This document shows positions 7,815-16,043 of a DNA stretch of 26,515 nt, piece by piece; positions within the stretch are counted from its first letter, which is position 1, and every line of letters begins with the position of its first letter. The stretch lies in assembly GCA_964432825.1 (NCBI GenBank), contig CAYSOX010000014.1:1-26515 (forward strand). The letters run 5' to 3'. The notes beneath the pieces were generated by a model. The model was not told the DNA's origin and did no database searches. It was given only the letters and a program-made list of their open reading frames with translations. The DNA is from UMGS1908 sp964432825 (GTDB lineage: Bacteria > Bacillota > Clostridia > Christensenellales > UBA1242). The position numbers and the translations under genes are program-made.

Positions 7815-8954
7815 ATGGCGTTTGAATTTAATGATTTTTTAAACAAACTTCCAAAACCGCTTGAAAAAGAAGAACAGAATAAGTTGTTTTTTCAACTTGA
7901 CGAAGCGAGAAAACTTGGGAAAGTGGAAGATTATATTTCAATACGCGAAAAATTGATAAATCATAATTTAAGGTTTTGTTTTTATATAGTATGCAAAAAT
8001 TTTAAATGTGTAAATCATTATAATTATAACTTTGAAGATTTTATGAGTGATGCGATTGTTGGTTTAGCAAATGCAATTGACAATTTTGACTTATCTAAGG
8101 GTTTTGAATTCTCAACTTTTGCCTATAAATTTATAAGCATGGGACTAGTAACTGTGCTTGATAAAAGACGACTGGAGCCAATAACAAACGCGACGGATGT
8201 TAATGTCTTTAAAAATGTTTCAAAAGATAACACCAACGAGGGGAGTGTTTGGGATGTAATTGTCGATGAAAGCGAAAGTAATATAGCGGGCGATTTTGCA
8301 GATAAAGAATTTGTGAGAGATGTATTAAGGTTTATTGATAGGTTTCCGGAGCGTGAACGAAAGATTTTTAGAATGTATACAGGACTAGGCGTAAAACGAA
8401 AATATTCTCAAGAAGAAATAGCAGAAGTCTTTAATTTTAGTCAGCCTTACATATCACGCATAATTGGGCAATTACAAGAAGAATGTAAAAAGTATGTTAA
8501 TGAAAATTATGGAATTCGTACAACTGCGGATAAAAAAGACAATAAAGCACGAGATGAAATGGTTTTAAATTTATATTTTGGACTAAATGGAGAGAAAATA
8601 CTTTCAAGAAGTGAAATAATTAAAATAACAAATATTTCTCCGGCAACATTAGTAAATATAACGAAACAATATATCAATAACCAAGATAAGAGAACTAAGG
8701 ATTTTCTAAAACAAAAGCGAAAGAAAGAACTTGAAGAACGAAGACTTAAAATGTATAAAAAGTATTATATTTCTTATTATGGGCTTTTAGGGAATACAAA
8801 AAAAACATTACGGCAAATGGCCGTAAAAGAAGGTATTACACATCAAAGAATATCAAACCGTGTGAAATGGGTTGAAAAATATTTGCAAACATTAACCGAT
8901 GAAGAAAGGGAAAGATTTTTTGATGAATCGCAAAATGAAAATGTTTCAGAATAG
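7815..8954 (+). CDS. Sigma-70-like factor with three successive region-4-like units
   Basis: Predicted to direct RNA polymerase to promoters. Numbering from the ATG at 7815 (379 residues), a region 2 core spans about 44-119: LINHNLRFCF, then FEDFMSDAIVGLANAIDNFD, then FEFSTFAYKFISMGLV. A first region 4 (about 174-228) contains FPERERKIFRMYTGLG and YSQEEIAEVFNFSQPYISRI. The remaining 140 residues hold two more segments of the same shape: LYFGLNGEKILSRSEI (about 252-267) with ISPATL at 274-279, and YYGLLGNTKKTLRQMA with GITHQRISNRV (about 321-350). A lysine/arginine-rich helix separates them. Region 1 is absent and region 3 is short or missing. An in-frame ATG at 7794 exists, but GGAG at 7803-7806 fits the ATG at 7815. 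It is not one of the standard housekeeping or sporulation sigma factors. Confidence 0.7.
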   Translation: MAFEFNDFLNKLPKPLEKEEQNKLFFQLDEARKLGKVEDYISIREKLINHNLRFCFYIVCKNFKCVNHYNYNFEDFMSDAIVGLANAIDNFDLSKGFEFSTFAYKFISMGLVTVLDKRRLEPITNATDVNVFKNVSKDNTNEGSVWDVIVDESESNIAGDFADKEFVRDVLRFIDRFPERERKIFRMYTGLGVKRKYSQEEIAEVFNFSQPYISRIIGQLQEECKKYVNENYGIRTTADKKDNKARDEMVLNLYFGLNGEKILSRSEIIKITNISPATLVNITKQYINNQDKRTKDFLKQKRKKELEERRLKMYKKYYISYYGLLGNTKKTLRQMAVKEGITHQRISNRVKWVEKYLQTLTDEERERFFDESQNENVSE

Positions 8955-9118
8955 GTGTGGAAGTTGCATCAAAATTAATGTTGGTTAAAATTTGTCCTAT
9001 TTTTTGTAAATTTTAAATTTAATTTAGTCAAGAAAGATGATTAAGTTAATGTTGATAGTTAGTTAGTGATGATAAAGTAATTTTGAAATAATAAGTAGAA
9101 AAATTAAGGAGTGTCTTT

Positions 9119-9337
9119 ATGGAAAAATTTAAAGCAAAATTATTGGAAGAAAGAACAAAAATGTCAGATGTCATTCCAAACAGTGTTTATCACATGTTGG
9201 AGAAAGAAAAAGAAAAAGCCTATAAGAAGTTTTTAGAAGAAAGGTTTGCAGAATTTGGAAGACATTTGGCGGAGATGGAGCAAAATAACAGCAAGTCCCA
9301 AAACTCAACACAAAATGATGAAAATGAAAGGGAATAA
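9119..9337 (+). CDS. Small charged protein of unknown function
   Basis: This 72-residue frame has a good AAGGAG site 8 bases before its ATG and ends ahead of a strong terminator, which supports a real gene. The protein is mostly predicted helix rich in K and E (for example EKEKEKAYKKFLEERFAEF at about 29-47), with a polar N/S/E tail. There is no signal peptide or membrane segment, and I recognise no family. It lies 164 bases after the sigma-like gene in the same direction, and no strong promoter was found between them, so the two may be co-transcribed. A partner or regulator of the sigma factor is possible but unproven. Confidence 0.6.
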   Translation: MEKFKAKLLEERTKMSDVIPNSVYHMLEKEKEKAYKKFLEERFAEFGRHLAEMEQNNSKSQNSTQNDENERE

Positions 9338-9409
9338 AACTCAATATAGTATGTATAAAGTTTTGAGTTGTTCAAATTTGCTGAATAAATATAAATTAAC
9401 AATAGATAT

Positions 9410-9464
9410 AAACAGATAGTTTTTGTAAAAGCATTTTGCAAAAGTTATCTGTTTTTAATTTTTG
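9410..9464 (+). terminator. Strong terminator after the sigma-like gene and small protein gene
   Basis: AAACAGATA at 9410-9418 pairs with TATCTGTTT at 9446-9454, and the inner TTTTG (9421-9425) pairs with CAAAA (9439-9443). A T-rich tail follows. A weaker inverted repeat, AACTCAA (9338-9344) with TTGAGTT (9363-9369), lies directly after the 72-residue gene. Confidence 0.85.
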
Positions 9465-9474
9465 CGAAAATTGT

Positions 9475-9504
9475 TTGTAAATTTGTTGCATTATGGTATA
9501 TACT
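9475..9504 (+). promoter_or_regulatory. Probable promoter for the ATP-grasp-like gene
   Basis: TTGTAA at 9475-9480 and TATACT at 9499-9504 are 18 bases apart. The predicted start near 9511 leaves a leader of only about 14 bases, just enough for the GGA at about 9516-9518. Confidence 0.55.
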
Positions 9505-9524
9505 TTAAGAGTAAAGGAATTATT

Positions 9525-10400
9525 ATGACAGATTTAATTTTAGAAATAATAGATAGTTATTCAGAAAAATATGAATTCAGTTTAGTCCCGTTTGACGGCG
9601 GAAAGGGTGCCAATTTGGTTAAGAACAAACGAATTGTTGCGCGTATTTTTGATAACGACTTTGGATTAAATCCCTCAAGTGTTGCATGTCTAGTTAATGA
9701 TAGGGTGGAACTATTACGCACACTTGCTGAAAATGGAATACCCTGCACTGAAATATTTGTTTTAAAAGCGGATAGTCCAAAATCGGTGCAATTAAAACTA
9801 TCAAATTTGATTCAGTCTGAAGGTGAATTTAATATTTGTGTTTCAGGGGCAAGAAAAGGCAAAATTATTGATAGCGAAAATTCTTTGATTGACTTTTTAG
9901 AAAAGCAAGAATATCCAACAACTTTTGATATTTCTGCAAAAAGCGATAGAATTGGAGGATATTCGGTGCTTATAAATCACGGTATGGTAGCGAGCGTATT
10001 CTGTTTTAGGTCTTTATGTGTTATTGGGGATGGTGAGAGTGCTGTTTGGGAACTGCTTAGCACCGAACGAATAACCGAATATAATAACAATTTGGATCTA
10101 AATAAAATTCCCAAAGCTAATGAGCGAGTGTATATTGGCGACCCTGCACGAAATGTTGGTATGACACTTGAAGAAGTTACTGATTTTAGAATTGTAAGCG
10201 ATATAGCAAAACTTGTAAATTATGCCAATAGTAAGGTTGGTATAAATTTTGGAATGGTGAATGTTTACTATAAGCAAGGCGAATATTATATTGATGGTGC
10301 TACTACAAAAGTTGATTTAACCGGATTTGCAAAAAGCAATAATCAAAACTTGATTAAAACCTGTAATATGATTGAAAATGTATTAAAAGAGCTTTTATGA
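9525..10400 (+). CDS. ATP-grasp-like protein related to cyanophycin synthetase/GshAB ligases, possibly degenerate
   Basis: The 291-residue protein shows the general order of an ATP-grasp ligase. It has an N-terminal segment with NDRVELLRTLAENGIPCTE (58-76), a central stretch CVSGARKGKII (105-115) where a phosphate-binding loop would be, and VIGDGESAVWELL (166-178). The last closely resembles the VVGDGxxTxxEL motif of cyanophycin synthetase and bifunctional glutathione synthetase. The usual C-terminal metal motif (E-x-N) is not evident; that position reads YYIDGATTKVDL (254-265). The protein lacks any Mur-ligase or glutamate-cysteine ligase domain, so it is much shorter than those enzymes. The ATG at 9525 is preferred over an upstream TTG at 9462, because the promoter overlaps that region and GGA lies 6 bases before the ATG. 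The TGA stop lies within the first structured repeat. Confidence 0.6.
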   Translation: MTDLILEIIDSYSEKYEFSLVPFDGGKGANLVKNKRIVARIFDNDFGLNPSSVACLVNDRVELLRTLAENGIPCTEIFVLKADSPKSVQLKLSNLIQSEGEFNICVSGARKGKIIDSENSLIDFLEKQEYPTTFDISAKSDRIGGYSVLINHGMVASVFCFRSLCVIGDGESAVWELLSTERITEYNNNLDLNKIPKANERVYIGDPARNVGMTLEEVTDFRIVSDIAKLVNYANSKVGINFGMVNVYYKQGEYYIDGATTKVDLTGFAKSNNQNLIKTCNMIENVLKELL

Positions 10401-10539
10401 ACTGTGTGAAGAAAATTTTTCGCGAACCTCAAAATTTGGTGCTGTCGCACCTTCAAAATTAAAATTTTGCCTTCACAGTATGTAAAACTGTCGGGCACTG
10501 GAAAATGTGGCTTCGCCCCGCTTTCCGACGCCCTTGAGA
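10394..10539 (+). repeat. Structured repeat, copy A
   Basis: First of two direct copies 146 bases apart. The 94 bases at 10401-10494 match 10547-10640 with three differences. The copy is strongly palindromic. ACTGTGTGAAG (10401-10411) pairs with CTTCACAGT (10471-10479), CAAAATTT (10430-10437) pairs with AAATTTTG (10462-10469), and GGTGC (10438-10442) pairs with GCACC (10447-10451) around TGTC. A second stem follows: GGGC (10493-10496) with GCCC (10530-10533), and GGAAA (10500-10504) with TTTCC (10522-10526). The upstream gene's stop codon is inside the copy. No T-tract follows the hairpins, so this is not a simple terminator. Confidence 0.85.
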
Positions 10540-10690
10540 TTTATAAACTGTGTGAAGAAAATTTTTCGCGAACCTCAAAATTTGGTGCTGTCACACCTGC
10601 AAAATTAAAATTTTGCTTTCACAGTATGTAAAACTGTCGGCTTTAGGAATATGCCACCTAGCGGTGTCGTATTCCTCCCGTCTCAGGTAT
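10540..10690 (+). repeat. Structured repeat, copy B
   Basis: Second copy, beginning TTTATAAACTG where copy A has TTTATGAACTG. The first 94 bases are almost identical to copy A. The following hairpin is at the same place but has unrelated sequence: AGGAATA (10645-10651) pairs with TATTCCT (10670-10676), CACC (10655-10658) pairs with GGTG (10663-10666), and CGG (10638-10640) can pair with CCG (10678-10680). After it, 10681-10710 reads like a decayed start of a further unit. The remaining gap to 10850 contains a small AATGT-AAAA-ACATT hairpin (10713-10726) and no clear promoter. Confidence 0.85.
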
Positions 10691-10850
10691 TATAACTATA
10701 TAGTGTTAACAAAATGTAAAAACATTAAATAAAGGATTGGTATAAAGGATGGGTGTAATTGCATCCATTGTAAAAACAAAAACTATAAAATTTTGTATAA
10801 AACATAAGTTTATTGGTTTTTTATATTATAAATATAATTTAAGGAGAAAA

Positions 10851-12380
10851 ATGAAAATGGCAAAAACAAATGCAATAATTATTTTAGATGGTTTAGGATT
10901 AAGTGACAGAAAGGAGGGTAATGCTTTTTATCTTGCAAATACTCCTGTTCTTGACGATTTAATGAAGAAATATCCAACTACCAAAATTTCAGCAAGCGGG
11001 CTAGCGGTTGGGCTTCCAGATGGACAAATGGGAAATAGCGAGGTAGGACATATAAATATTGGTGCTGGAAGAGTTGTTTATCAGGATAGCACCGCAATTT
11101 CTAAATCAATTGAAACGGGTGAATTTTTTGAAAATCAAAGCATATTAAGTGCTATGGAGAATTGCAAAAAGAACAATTCGGCTTTGCATATTTTAGGGCT
11201 TGTTAGTAATGGTGGTGTGCATTCAAAAATGGAACACCTGTTTGCGGTTCTTAAAACTGCAAAACTAAACGGTGTAGAAAAAGTTTTTGTGCATTGTGCT
11301 ATGGATGGTCGAGATGTTCATCCAACAAGTGGTAAAAGTTTTTTGAAACAACTAGAAAGTGAAATGAAGTCTTTAGGTGTTGGTAAAATCGCTACCATTA
11401 GCGGAAGATTTTATATGATGGATAGAGATAATCGCTGGGATAGAGTTGAAAAAGCGTATAATAATATAGTTGCATGCACTGGGATTCATTATGAAACCGC
11501 CGAAGATGCAATTTTGGATAGTTATTCAAAAAATGTAACCGATGAATTTGTTGAGCCATGTGTAATTGGTGATTTTTCGGGTTTGAATGCTAATGATTCA
11601 GTAATTTTCTTTAATTACCGAACCGACCGTGCGAGAGAAATAACCCGTGCGTTTATATATTCAGATTTTGATGCTTTTAAAAGAATTGGTGGATATAAGC
11701 CCGTTCATTATGTTTGTATGACACAATATGATGAATCTTTTGAAAATTGTGTGGTTGCATTCCCTCCAAAAGTTCCTGAAAACACATTGGGTAAAGTCTT
11801 GCAAGATAATGGATTAACTCAGGCAAGAATTGCTGAAACTGAAAAGTATGCACATGTAACATTTTTCTTTAATGGTGGAGTGGAAACACCTTTTGAGGGA
11901 GAAAAGCGTGTTTTAGTTCCAAGCCCTAAGGTTCAAACATATGACTTAAAGCCTGAAATGAGTGCGTATGAGGTCACCGAAAAAGTTATTGAAACTTTAG
12001 ATAATGGAATAGATGTTTTAATATTAAATTTTGCCAATTGTGATATGGTTGGGCATACTGGGAAATTGGATGCTGCGATTAAAGCAGTTGAAACTGTTGA
12101 TGAATGCCTAGGAAAAGTTTTGGATACAATAGAAGGATTGGGAGGTTCTGCAATTATTACCGCCGACCATGGCAATGCTGAATGTATGATAGACGAGGCA
12201 GGTGAGGTTTGCACTTCGCACACAACAAATCTTGTACCACTGACAATTTTTGGCAAAAAATTCAGGCATTCAAAACTTAAAGTTGGGGGTAAACTTTGTG
12301 ATATTGCTCCAACTTTGCTTGATATGATGGATATTAAAAAACCTACCGAGATGACTGGTCAGTCACTAATTGAAAATTAA
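10851..12380 (+). CDS. gpmI: 2,3-bisphosphoglycerate-independent phosphoglycerate mutase
   Basis: This glycolytic enzyme interconverts 3- and 2-phosphoglycerate using two manganese ions and a phosphoserine intermediate. The catalytic serine is S63 in GQMGNSEVGH. Other metal-site and substrate motifs are IILDGLGL near residue 10, DGRDVHPTSG, FYMMDRDNRWDR, NCDMVGHTG and TADHGNAECM (D439, H440). The chosen ATG at 10851 follows AAGGAG at 10841-10846 and gives 509 residues, the standard length. An in-frame ATG at 10749 would add 34 hydrophobic and basic residues not found in this family, so I treat that stretch as leader. A second ATG at 10857 is also possible. A terminator follows. Confidence 0.95.
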   Translation: MKMAKTNAIIILDGLGLSDRKEGNAFYLANTPVLDDLMKKYPTTKISASGLAVGLPDGQMGNSEVGHINIGAGRVVYQDSTAISKSIETGEFFENQSILSAMENCKKNNSALHILGLVSNGGVHSKMEHLFAVLKTAKLNGVEKVFVHCAMDGRDVHPTSGKSFLKQLESEMKSLGVGKIATISGRFYMMDRDNRWDRVEKAYNNIVACTGIHYETAEDAILDSYSKNVTDEFVEPCVIGDFSGLNANDSVIFFNYRTDRAREITRAFIYSDFDAFKRIGGYKPVHYVCMTQYDESFENCVVAFPPKVPENTLGKVLQDNGLTQARIAETEKYAHVTFFFNGGVETPFEGEKRVLVPSPKVQTYDLKPEMSAYEVTEKVIETLDNGIDVLILNFANCDMVGHTGKLDAAIKAVETVDECLGKVLDTIEGLGGSAIITADHGNAECMIDEAGEVCTSHTTNLVPLTIFGKKFRHSKLKVGGKLCDIAPTLLDMMDIKKPTEMTGQSLIEN

Positions 12381-12416
12381 TTTAATTAACCATTTCAAAA
12401 ATTTAATCAACTTAGT

Positions 12417-12457
12417 AAGGATATAACTTATTTTTAATAATTTATATCCTTTTTTTG
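12417..12457 (+). terminator. Terminator of gpmI
   Basis: AAGGATATAA at 12417-12426 pairs with TTATATCCTT at 12442-12451 and is followed by a run of T. It starts 36 bases after the gpmI stop codon. Confidence 0.85.
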
Positions 12458-12589
12458 TATTTTACATAAGATAATTTTAAAATTTATAAGTGTTAATAGA
12501 TTTTGAAATTGAAAGGACAAAGTATATAATTGGATATTTTTACAAGTTTTTGTGGTCAAAATATTTAAAGCGAACTAATTAATAAAGAT

Positions 12590-14602
12590 TTACATTATTT
12601 TTATTGAAAACAAGCGATTTTCAGACAAAGATTCTTTAAATCTTTGTTCTTCTTCGGCGTGAAAGGTTTTTGGCAGGTTTGTAACCTTGAATAATTCGGT
12701 GGATTTATGTATGGAATTTTCATCTGCGAGATATATTTTATTTTCTGAATCGAACAAATCTTTATCTATTTGTAAGGATACAATGGTGTTTGGTTTTTCA
12801 AAGTCTTGAGGTTTGGCACTTGCATACATTTTTTCAAAAATCGCCTTTGTGAGTAGGGTTGCATAGGTGCTACCGTTTATTGATTGATGCATACTTCCGT
12901 TCACACCGGAAGTGTTTCCTATCCACACGACCATCGTGTTTTCAGTGGTGTATGAAACATTCCATGCATCAAGATTATTGTCGGCAGTTGCATTTGTTCC
13001 CGTTTTACTTGCGATAAAATTGCCTACCGATTTAATTTTTCTACCCGTGCCATATTGCGCTACACTTTTTAACATATCTGTTATAAGATAGGCGGTTTCT
13101 TCGGTGCAAGCACGAGTAAAACTTGGGGTGTGACGATAGACAGTTTTGCCATCAATTGTGATTTTTTTAATATATGTGGGCTTTGTGTAGACACCATAAT
13201 TTGCAAAAGTGCAATAGGCTCCAGCAAGTTCAGTAATTGTAACACCATCGGTGAACCCACCTAAAGCAAGTGCTAAATTGTTGTCTTCTTCATTAAAAAC
13301 AATACCAAATCCAACAGCAAATTGTTTTGCTCTTTCCACGCCGACCTCGTTTAATAGTTTTACGGCGGGGATGTTTGTGCTTCGAACGATATTGTCGCGA
13401 ATGGTTGTATATCCATAATTCAATTTTGTCGCATTTTGTGGGGAGTATCCCGAAAAGTTTACGGGCTCATCTAAAATTTTTGATGCGGGAAGGTATTCTA
13501 AATATTCAATTGCGGGCGCATAAACTAAAATTGGCTTTATTGTACTAGCAGGTTGACGACGAAGGGAAGAAATATTGTATTCACCAACTCCGGCAATAGC
13601 GATAATTCCACCCGTTTTGTTGTCTAATATTACCGAGCCTATTTCGGGCGAGATTCCATTTTTATTTGGAAATGCATATTTTCCAGAAAGTATTTCGTTT
13701 TCTAAATTTGTTTGAATATCTGCATCAAGATAGGTTTCAATATAAATATCTTGTGATTGATTTAATTCATCAACTCCTAAAATTTCTTTGGCTTCGTTAA
13801 TAGTGTATTCTAAATACATTGAACTTGTAGAATTTATTGCAGATATTTTTATTTTTTCAATCTCTTTCATCGCTGAAGTTAGTTCATTTTCGCTTATCAA
13901 AGATTGCTCAAACATTAAAGATAAGACAAGTTTACCTTTATCTATTGAAATTGATTTGTTTGCAATTGGGTTGTATATGCTTGGGGCGGAAATTAAGCCG
14001 GCAAGTATTGCACTTTCTGAAAGTGATAAATTGCTGGCAGATTTGCCAAAATAAGTTAAACTTGCGTCGGCTATACCATAACAATTATTCCCAAAATATA
14101 TGTTATTTAAGTACATTTCCATTATTTCAGATTTTGAGTATTTTTCTTCTACTTCAGTTGCAAGTTTAATTTCTTTAATTTTGCGAGTTAAAGTTCGTTC
14201 GCTATTGGTATGGGTATTTTTTACAAGTTGTTGGGTTATTGTAGACCCGCCTTCTACAACTTCGCCGGCAAGGATGTTATTTTTTAATGCACCAAATATT
14301 CTAATGGTATCAAACCCTGAATGTTCATAAAACCGCTTATCTTCTTTAGCAATAAAAGCATTAATTGTGTAATCATTTAATTCATCAATTTTGATAGAAC
14401 TATTAAGGTTTTTTATTATTGTTCCGTTGTTCGCTGAAATTTTTAGGGCTTGGTTTTTGTTTTCCAACTTGTTGTCGTCTAAGGTTGTATTTTTGGTAAT
14501 TACGCTAAATGCAAGTAGTGGGGTGATTATAATTGTGAGTGTGAATAAAATCGCAACCACTAAAAATATCTTTAATATTCTTTTTGACCCTTTCCTTTTC
14601 AT
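12590..14602 (-). CDS. Class A penicillin-binding protein (bifunctional glycosyltransferase/transpeptidase)
   Basis: This enzyme polymerises and cross-links peptidoglycan on the outer face of the membrane. A basic N-terminus and one membrane anchor (about 9-33) come first. The glycosyltransferase 51 domain has EDKRFYEHSGFD (87-98), GGSTITQQLVKN (118-129), RKIKE (140-144) and YLNNIYFG (164-171). The transpeptidase domain has the nucleophile motif STIK (S353, K356), STN (408-410) and KTGT (533-536). Both active sites look intact in the 670-residue protein. No PASTA domain or long tail is present. There is no obvious ribosome-binding site before the ATG. The gene is divergent from miaB with an 88-base gap and convergent with gpmI. 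The gap 12458-12589 shows no clear terminator for it. Confidence 0.93.
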   Translation of the reverse strand: MKRKGSKRILKIFLVVAILFTLTIIITPLLAFSVITKNTTLDDNKLENKNQALKISANNGTIIKNLNSSIKIDELNDYTINAFIAKEDKRFYEHSGFDTIRIFGALKNNILAGEVVEGGSTITQQLVKNTHTNSERTLTRKIKEIKLATEVEEKYSKSEIMEMYLNNIYFGNNCYGIADASLTYFGKSASNLSLSESAILAGLISAPSIYNPIANKSISIDKGKLVLSLMFEQSLISENELTSAMKEIEKIKISAINSTSSMYLEYTINEAKEILGVDELNQSQDIYIETYLDADIQTNLENEILSGKYAFPNKNGISPEIGSVILDNKTGGIIAIAGVGEYNISSLRRQPASTIKPILVYAPAIEYLEYLPASKILDEPVNFSGYSPQNATKLNYGYTTIRDNIVRSTNIPAVKLLNEVGVERAKQFAVGFGIVFNEEDNNLALALGGFTDGVTITELAGAYCTFANYGVYTKPTYIKKITIDGKTVYRHTPSFTRACTEETAYLITDMLKSVAQYGTGRKIKSVGNFIASKTGTNATADNNLDAWNVSYTTENTMVVWIGNTSGVNGSMHQSINGSTYATLLTKAIFEKMYASAKPQDFEKPNTIVSLQIDKDLFDSENKIYLADENSIHKSTELFKVTNLPKTFHAEEEQRFKESLSENRLFSIKIM

Positions 14603-14654
14603 ATAAATATTATTCGTAAAATTTCGTCGAATTATGCCGATTTCAATTTATTTG

Positions 14655-14683
14655 TTGAAAATTTTATAAAAATAGTTTATAAT
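14655..14683 (+). promoter_or_regulatory. Promoter of the miaB-mutS-mutL-miaA-ynbB operon (leaderless start)
   Basis: TTGAAA at 14655-14660 and TATAAT at 14678-14683 are 17 bases apart. The miaB ATG is at 14691, only 7 bases after the -10 box, so transcription should begin at or next to the start codon. No ribosome-binding site is present. Confidence 0.8.
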
Positions 14684-14690
14684 ATATGCT

Positions 14691-16043
14691 ATGGAAAATA
14701 CATTTAATAATTCAAAATATTTTATTCAAACTTTCGGATGTCAAATGAATATTCACGAAAGCGAAAAGGTTGCAGGTGTTTTAGAAAAATATGGTATGCA
14801 TGAAACGTTGTCAACCGATGATGCTAATTTTGTGGTGGTTAACACTTGCACAATTCGTGAAAATGCGGACAAAAAAATAGAAAGTTTTATTGGCAACTTA
14901 AAAGCATTAAAGAAAAAAGGTACATTAAAATGTATCATTGTTTTTGGTTGCTTGGTGCAAATTGAAGAAAAGGTCAAGGCACTAAAACAAAAGTTCCCGT
15001 TTATTGATATTGTTTTCGGAACAATGAATTTGGAAAATTTCGAAAACTTGCTTTTAGATTGGAAGAAAAATAATTTGCCAGTTGTAGAATTAAAGCCTAC
15101 GAGAACGGCAAATGATTTGAAGGATTGCTATCGAACTAGCGGTGTTAATGCATGGATTAACATATCTTTTGGGTGCAATAATTTTTGCACTTATTGTATT
15201 GTGCCTTATGTTCGCGGTCGAGAAATTAGCAGACCCATGGAAGATATCTTAGCCGAGGTTGAGGATGTTCTAAAACAAGGTTATAAGCAGATTACATTAC
15301 TTGGGCAAAATGTAAATTCATATGGTAATGATATTGAAGATGGTAGTATAACATTTGCAAATTTATTAAGGGAAATTGATAAACTTGATTATAAGTTTAG
15401 ATTGCGTTTTATGACCAGCCACCCAAAGGATTTATCTAGTGATGTGGTAGATGTTATAAAACAAAGCAAACATATTAGCCATTCAATACATTTACCCGTT
15501 CAAAGTGGAAGTTCAAGGGTGCTTGAAGCGATGAATCGTAAATATACTCGCGAGCATTACCTAGAAACGGTAAAGATGATAAAGGAAAAACTTCCAGATT
15601 GCGGACTTACGACGGATATAATTGTAGGTTTCCCGAATGAAAGTGAGGAAGATTTTGAGGAAACACTAAGTTTAATTAAAGAGGTTGGATATCAACAGAT
15701 TTTTGGTTTTTTGTATAGTAGGCGTAAAAACACCGTAGCCGACAAAATGGAGAACCAAATACCTTTAGCGGTTAAAAAAGAACGCTTACAACGATTGATT
15801 GACCTTGAAAGGACGGTTGCAAGTTCCATTTCCGAACAATTAGTAGGACAGACTTTAGAAATATTGATTGAGGGAACTAATAAAAATTATTTATCGGGTT
15901 CTACCGACCAAAATAAAAATGTAAATATAACAATTCCAGAAGGAGCAAAAGCCGAGGATTTTATAGGTAAGTTTGTTAATTGCAAAATAACTAAGTCTAA
16001 ACTTACCGTACTATATGGAGAAATTGAAAATGTTATATCTTAA
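14691..16043 (+). CDS. miaB: tRNA-2-methylthio-N6-dimethylallyladenosine synthase MiaB
   Basis: MiaB is a radical-SAM methylthiotransferase that adds a methylthio group to i6A37 in tRNA, the product of MiaA encoded downstream. The N-terminal cluster domain has its three cysteines in FGCQMN, VNTCTIRENADK and FGCLVQ. The radical-SAM motif CNNFCTYC follows at about residues 161-168, with YVRGRE just after. A TRAM domain ends the protein. The 450-residue length is normal. The frame opens at the ATG at 14691 with no ribosome-binding site, and the promoter position points to leaderless translation. No in-frame ATG with a ribosome-binding site lies before the conserved FGCQMN. It overlaps mutS by 14 bases. 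Confidence 0.95.
   Translation: MENTFNNSKYFIQTFGCQMNIHESEKVAGVLEKYGMHETLSTDDANFVVVNTCTIRENADKKIESFIGNLKALKKKGTLKCIIVFGCLVQIEEKVKALKQKFPFIDIVFGTMNLENFENLLLDWKKNNLPVVELKPTRTANDLKDCYRTSGVNAWINISFGCNNFCTYCIVPYVRGREISRPMEDILAEVEDVLKQGYKQITLLGQNVNSYGNDIEDGSITFANLLREIDKLDYKFRLRFMTSHPKDLSSDVVDVIKQSKHISHSIHLPVQSGSSRVLEAMNRKYTREHYLETVKMIKEKLPDCGLTTDIIVGFPNESEEDFEETLSLIKEVGYQQIFGFLYSRRKNTVADKMENQIPLAVKKERLQRLIDLERTVASSISEQLVGQTLEILIEGTNKNYLSGSTDQNKNVNITIPEGAKAEDFIGKFVNCKITKSKLTVLYGEIENVIS

Noticed and set aside
10394..10690. CRISPR array or integron attC sites as an explanation of the repeat
   Set aside because: Only two copies, a 94-base core rather than short repeats with unique spacers, no cas or integrase gene, and no GTTRRRY core pattern that I can identify.
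10749..10850. N-terminal extension of gpmI from the ATG at 10749
   Set aside because: The 34 extra residues are not found in the family and a good AAGGAG site precedes the ATG at 10851, giving the standard length.
13327..14606. Several plus-strand open frames opposite the penicillin-binding protein gene
   Set aside because: They overlap a complete class A PBP with all motifs intact, and have no supporting start signals.
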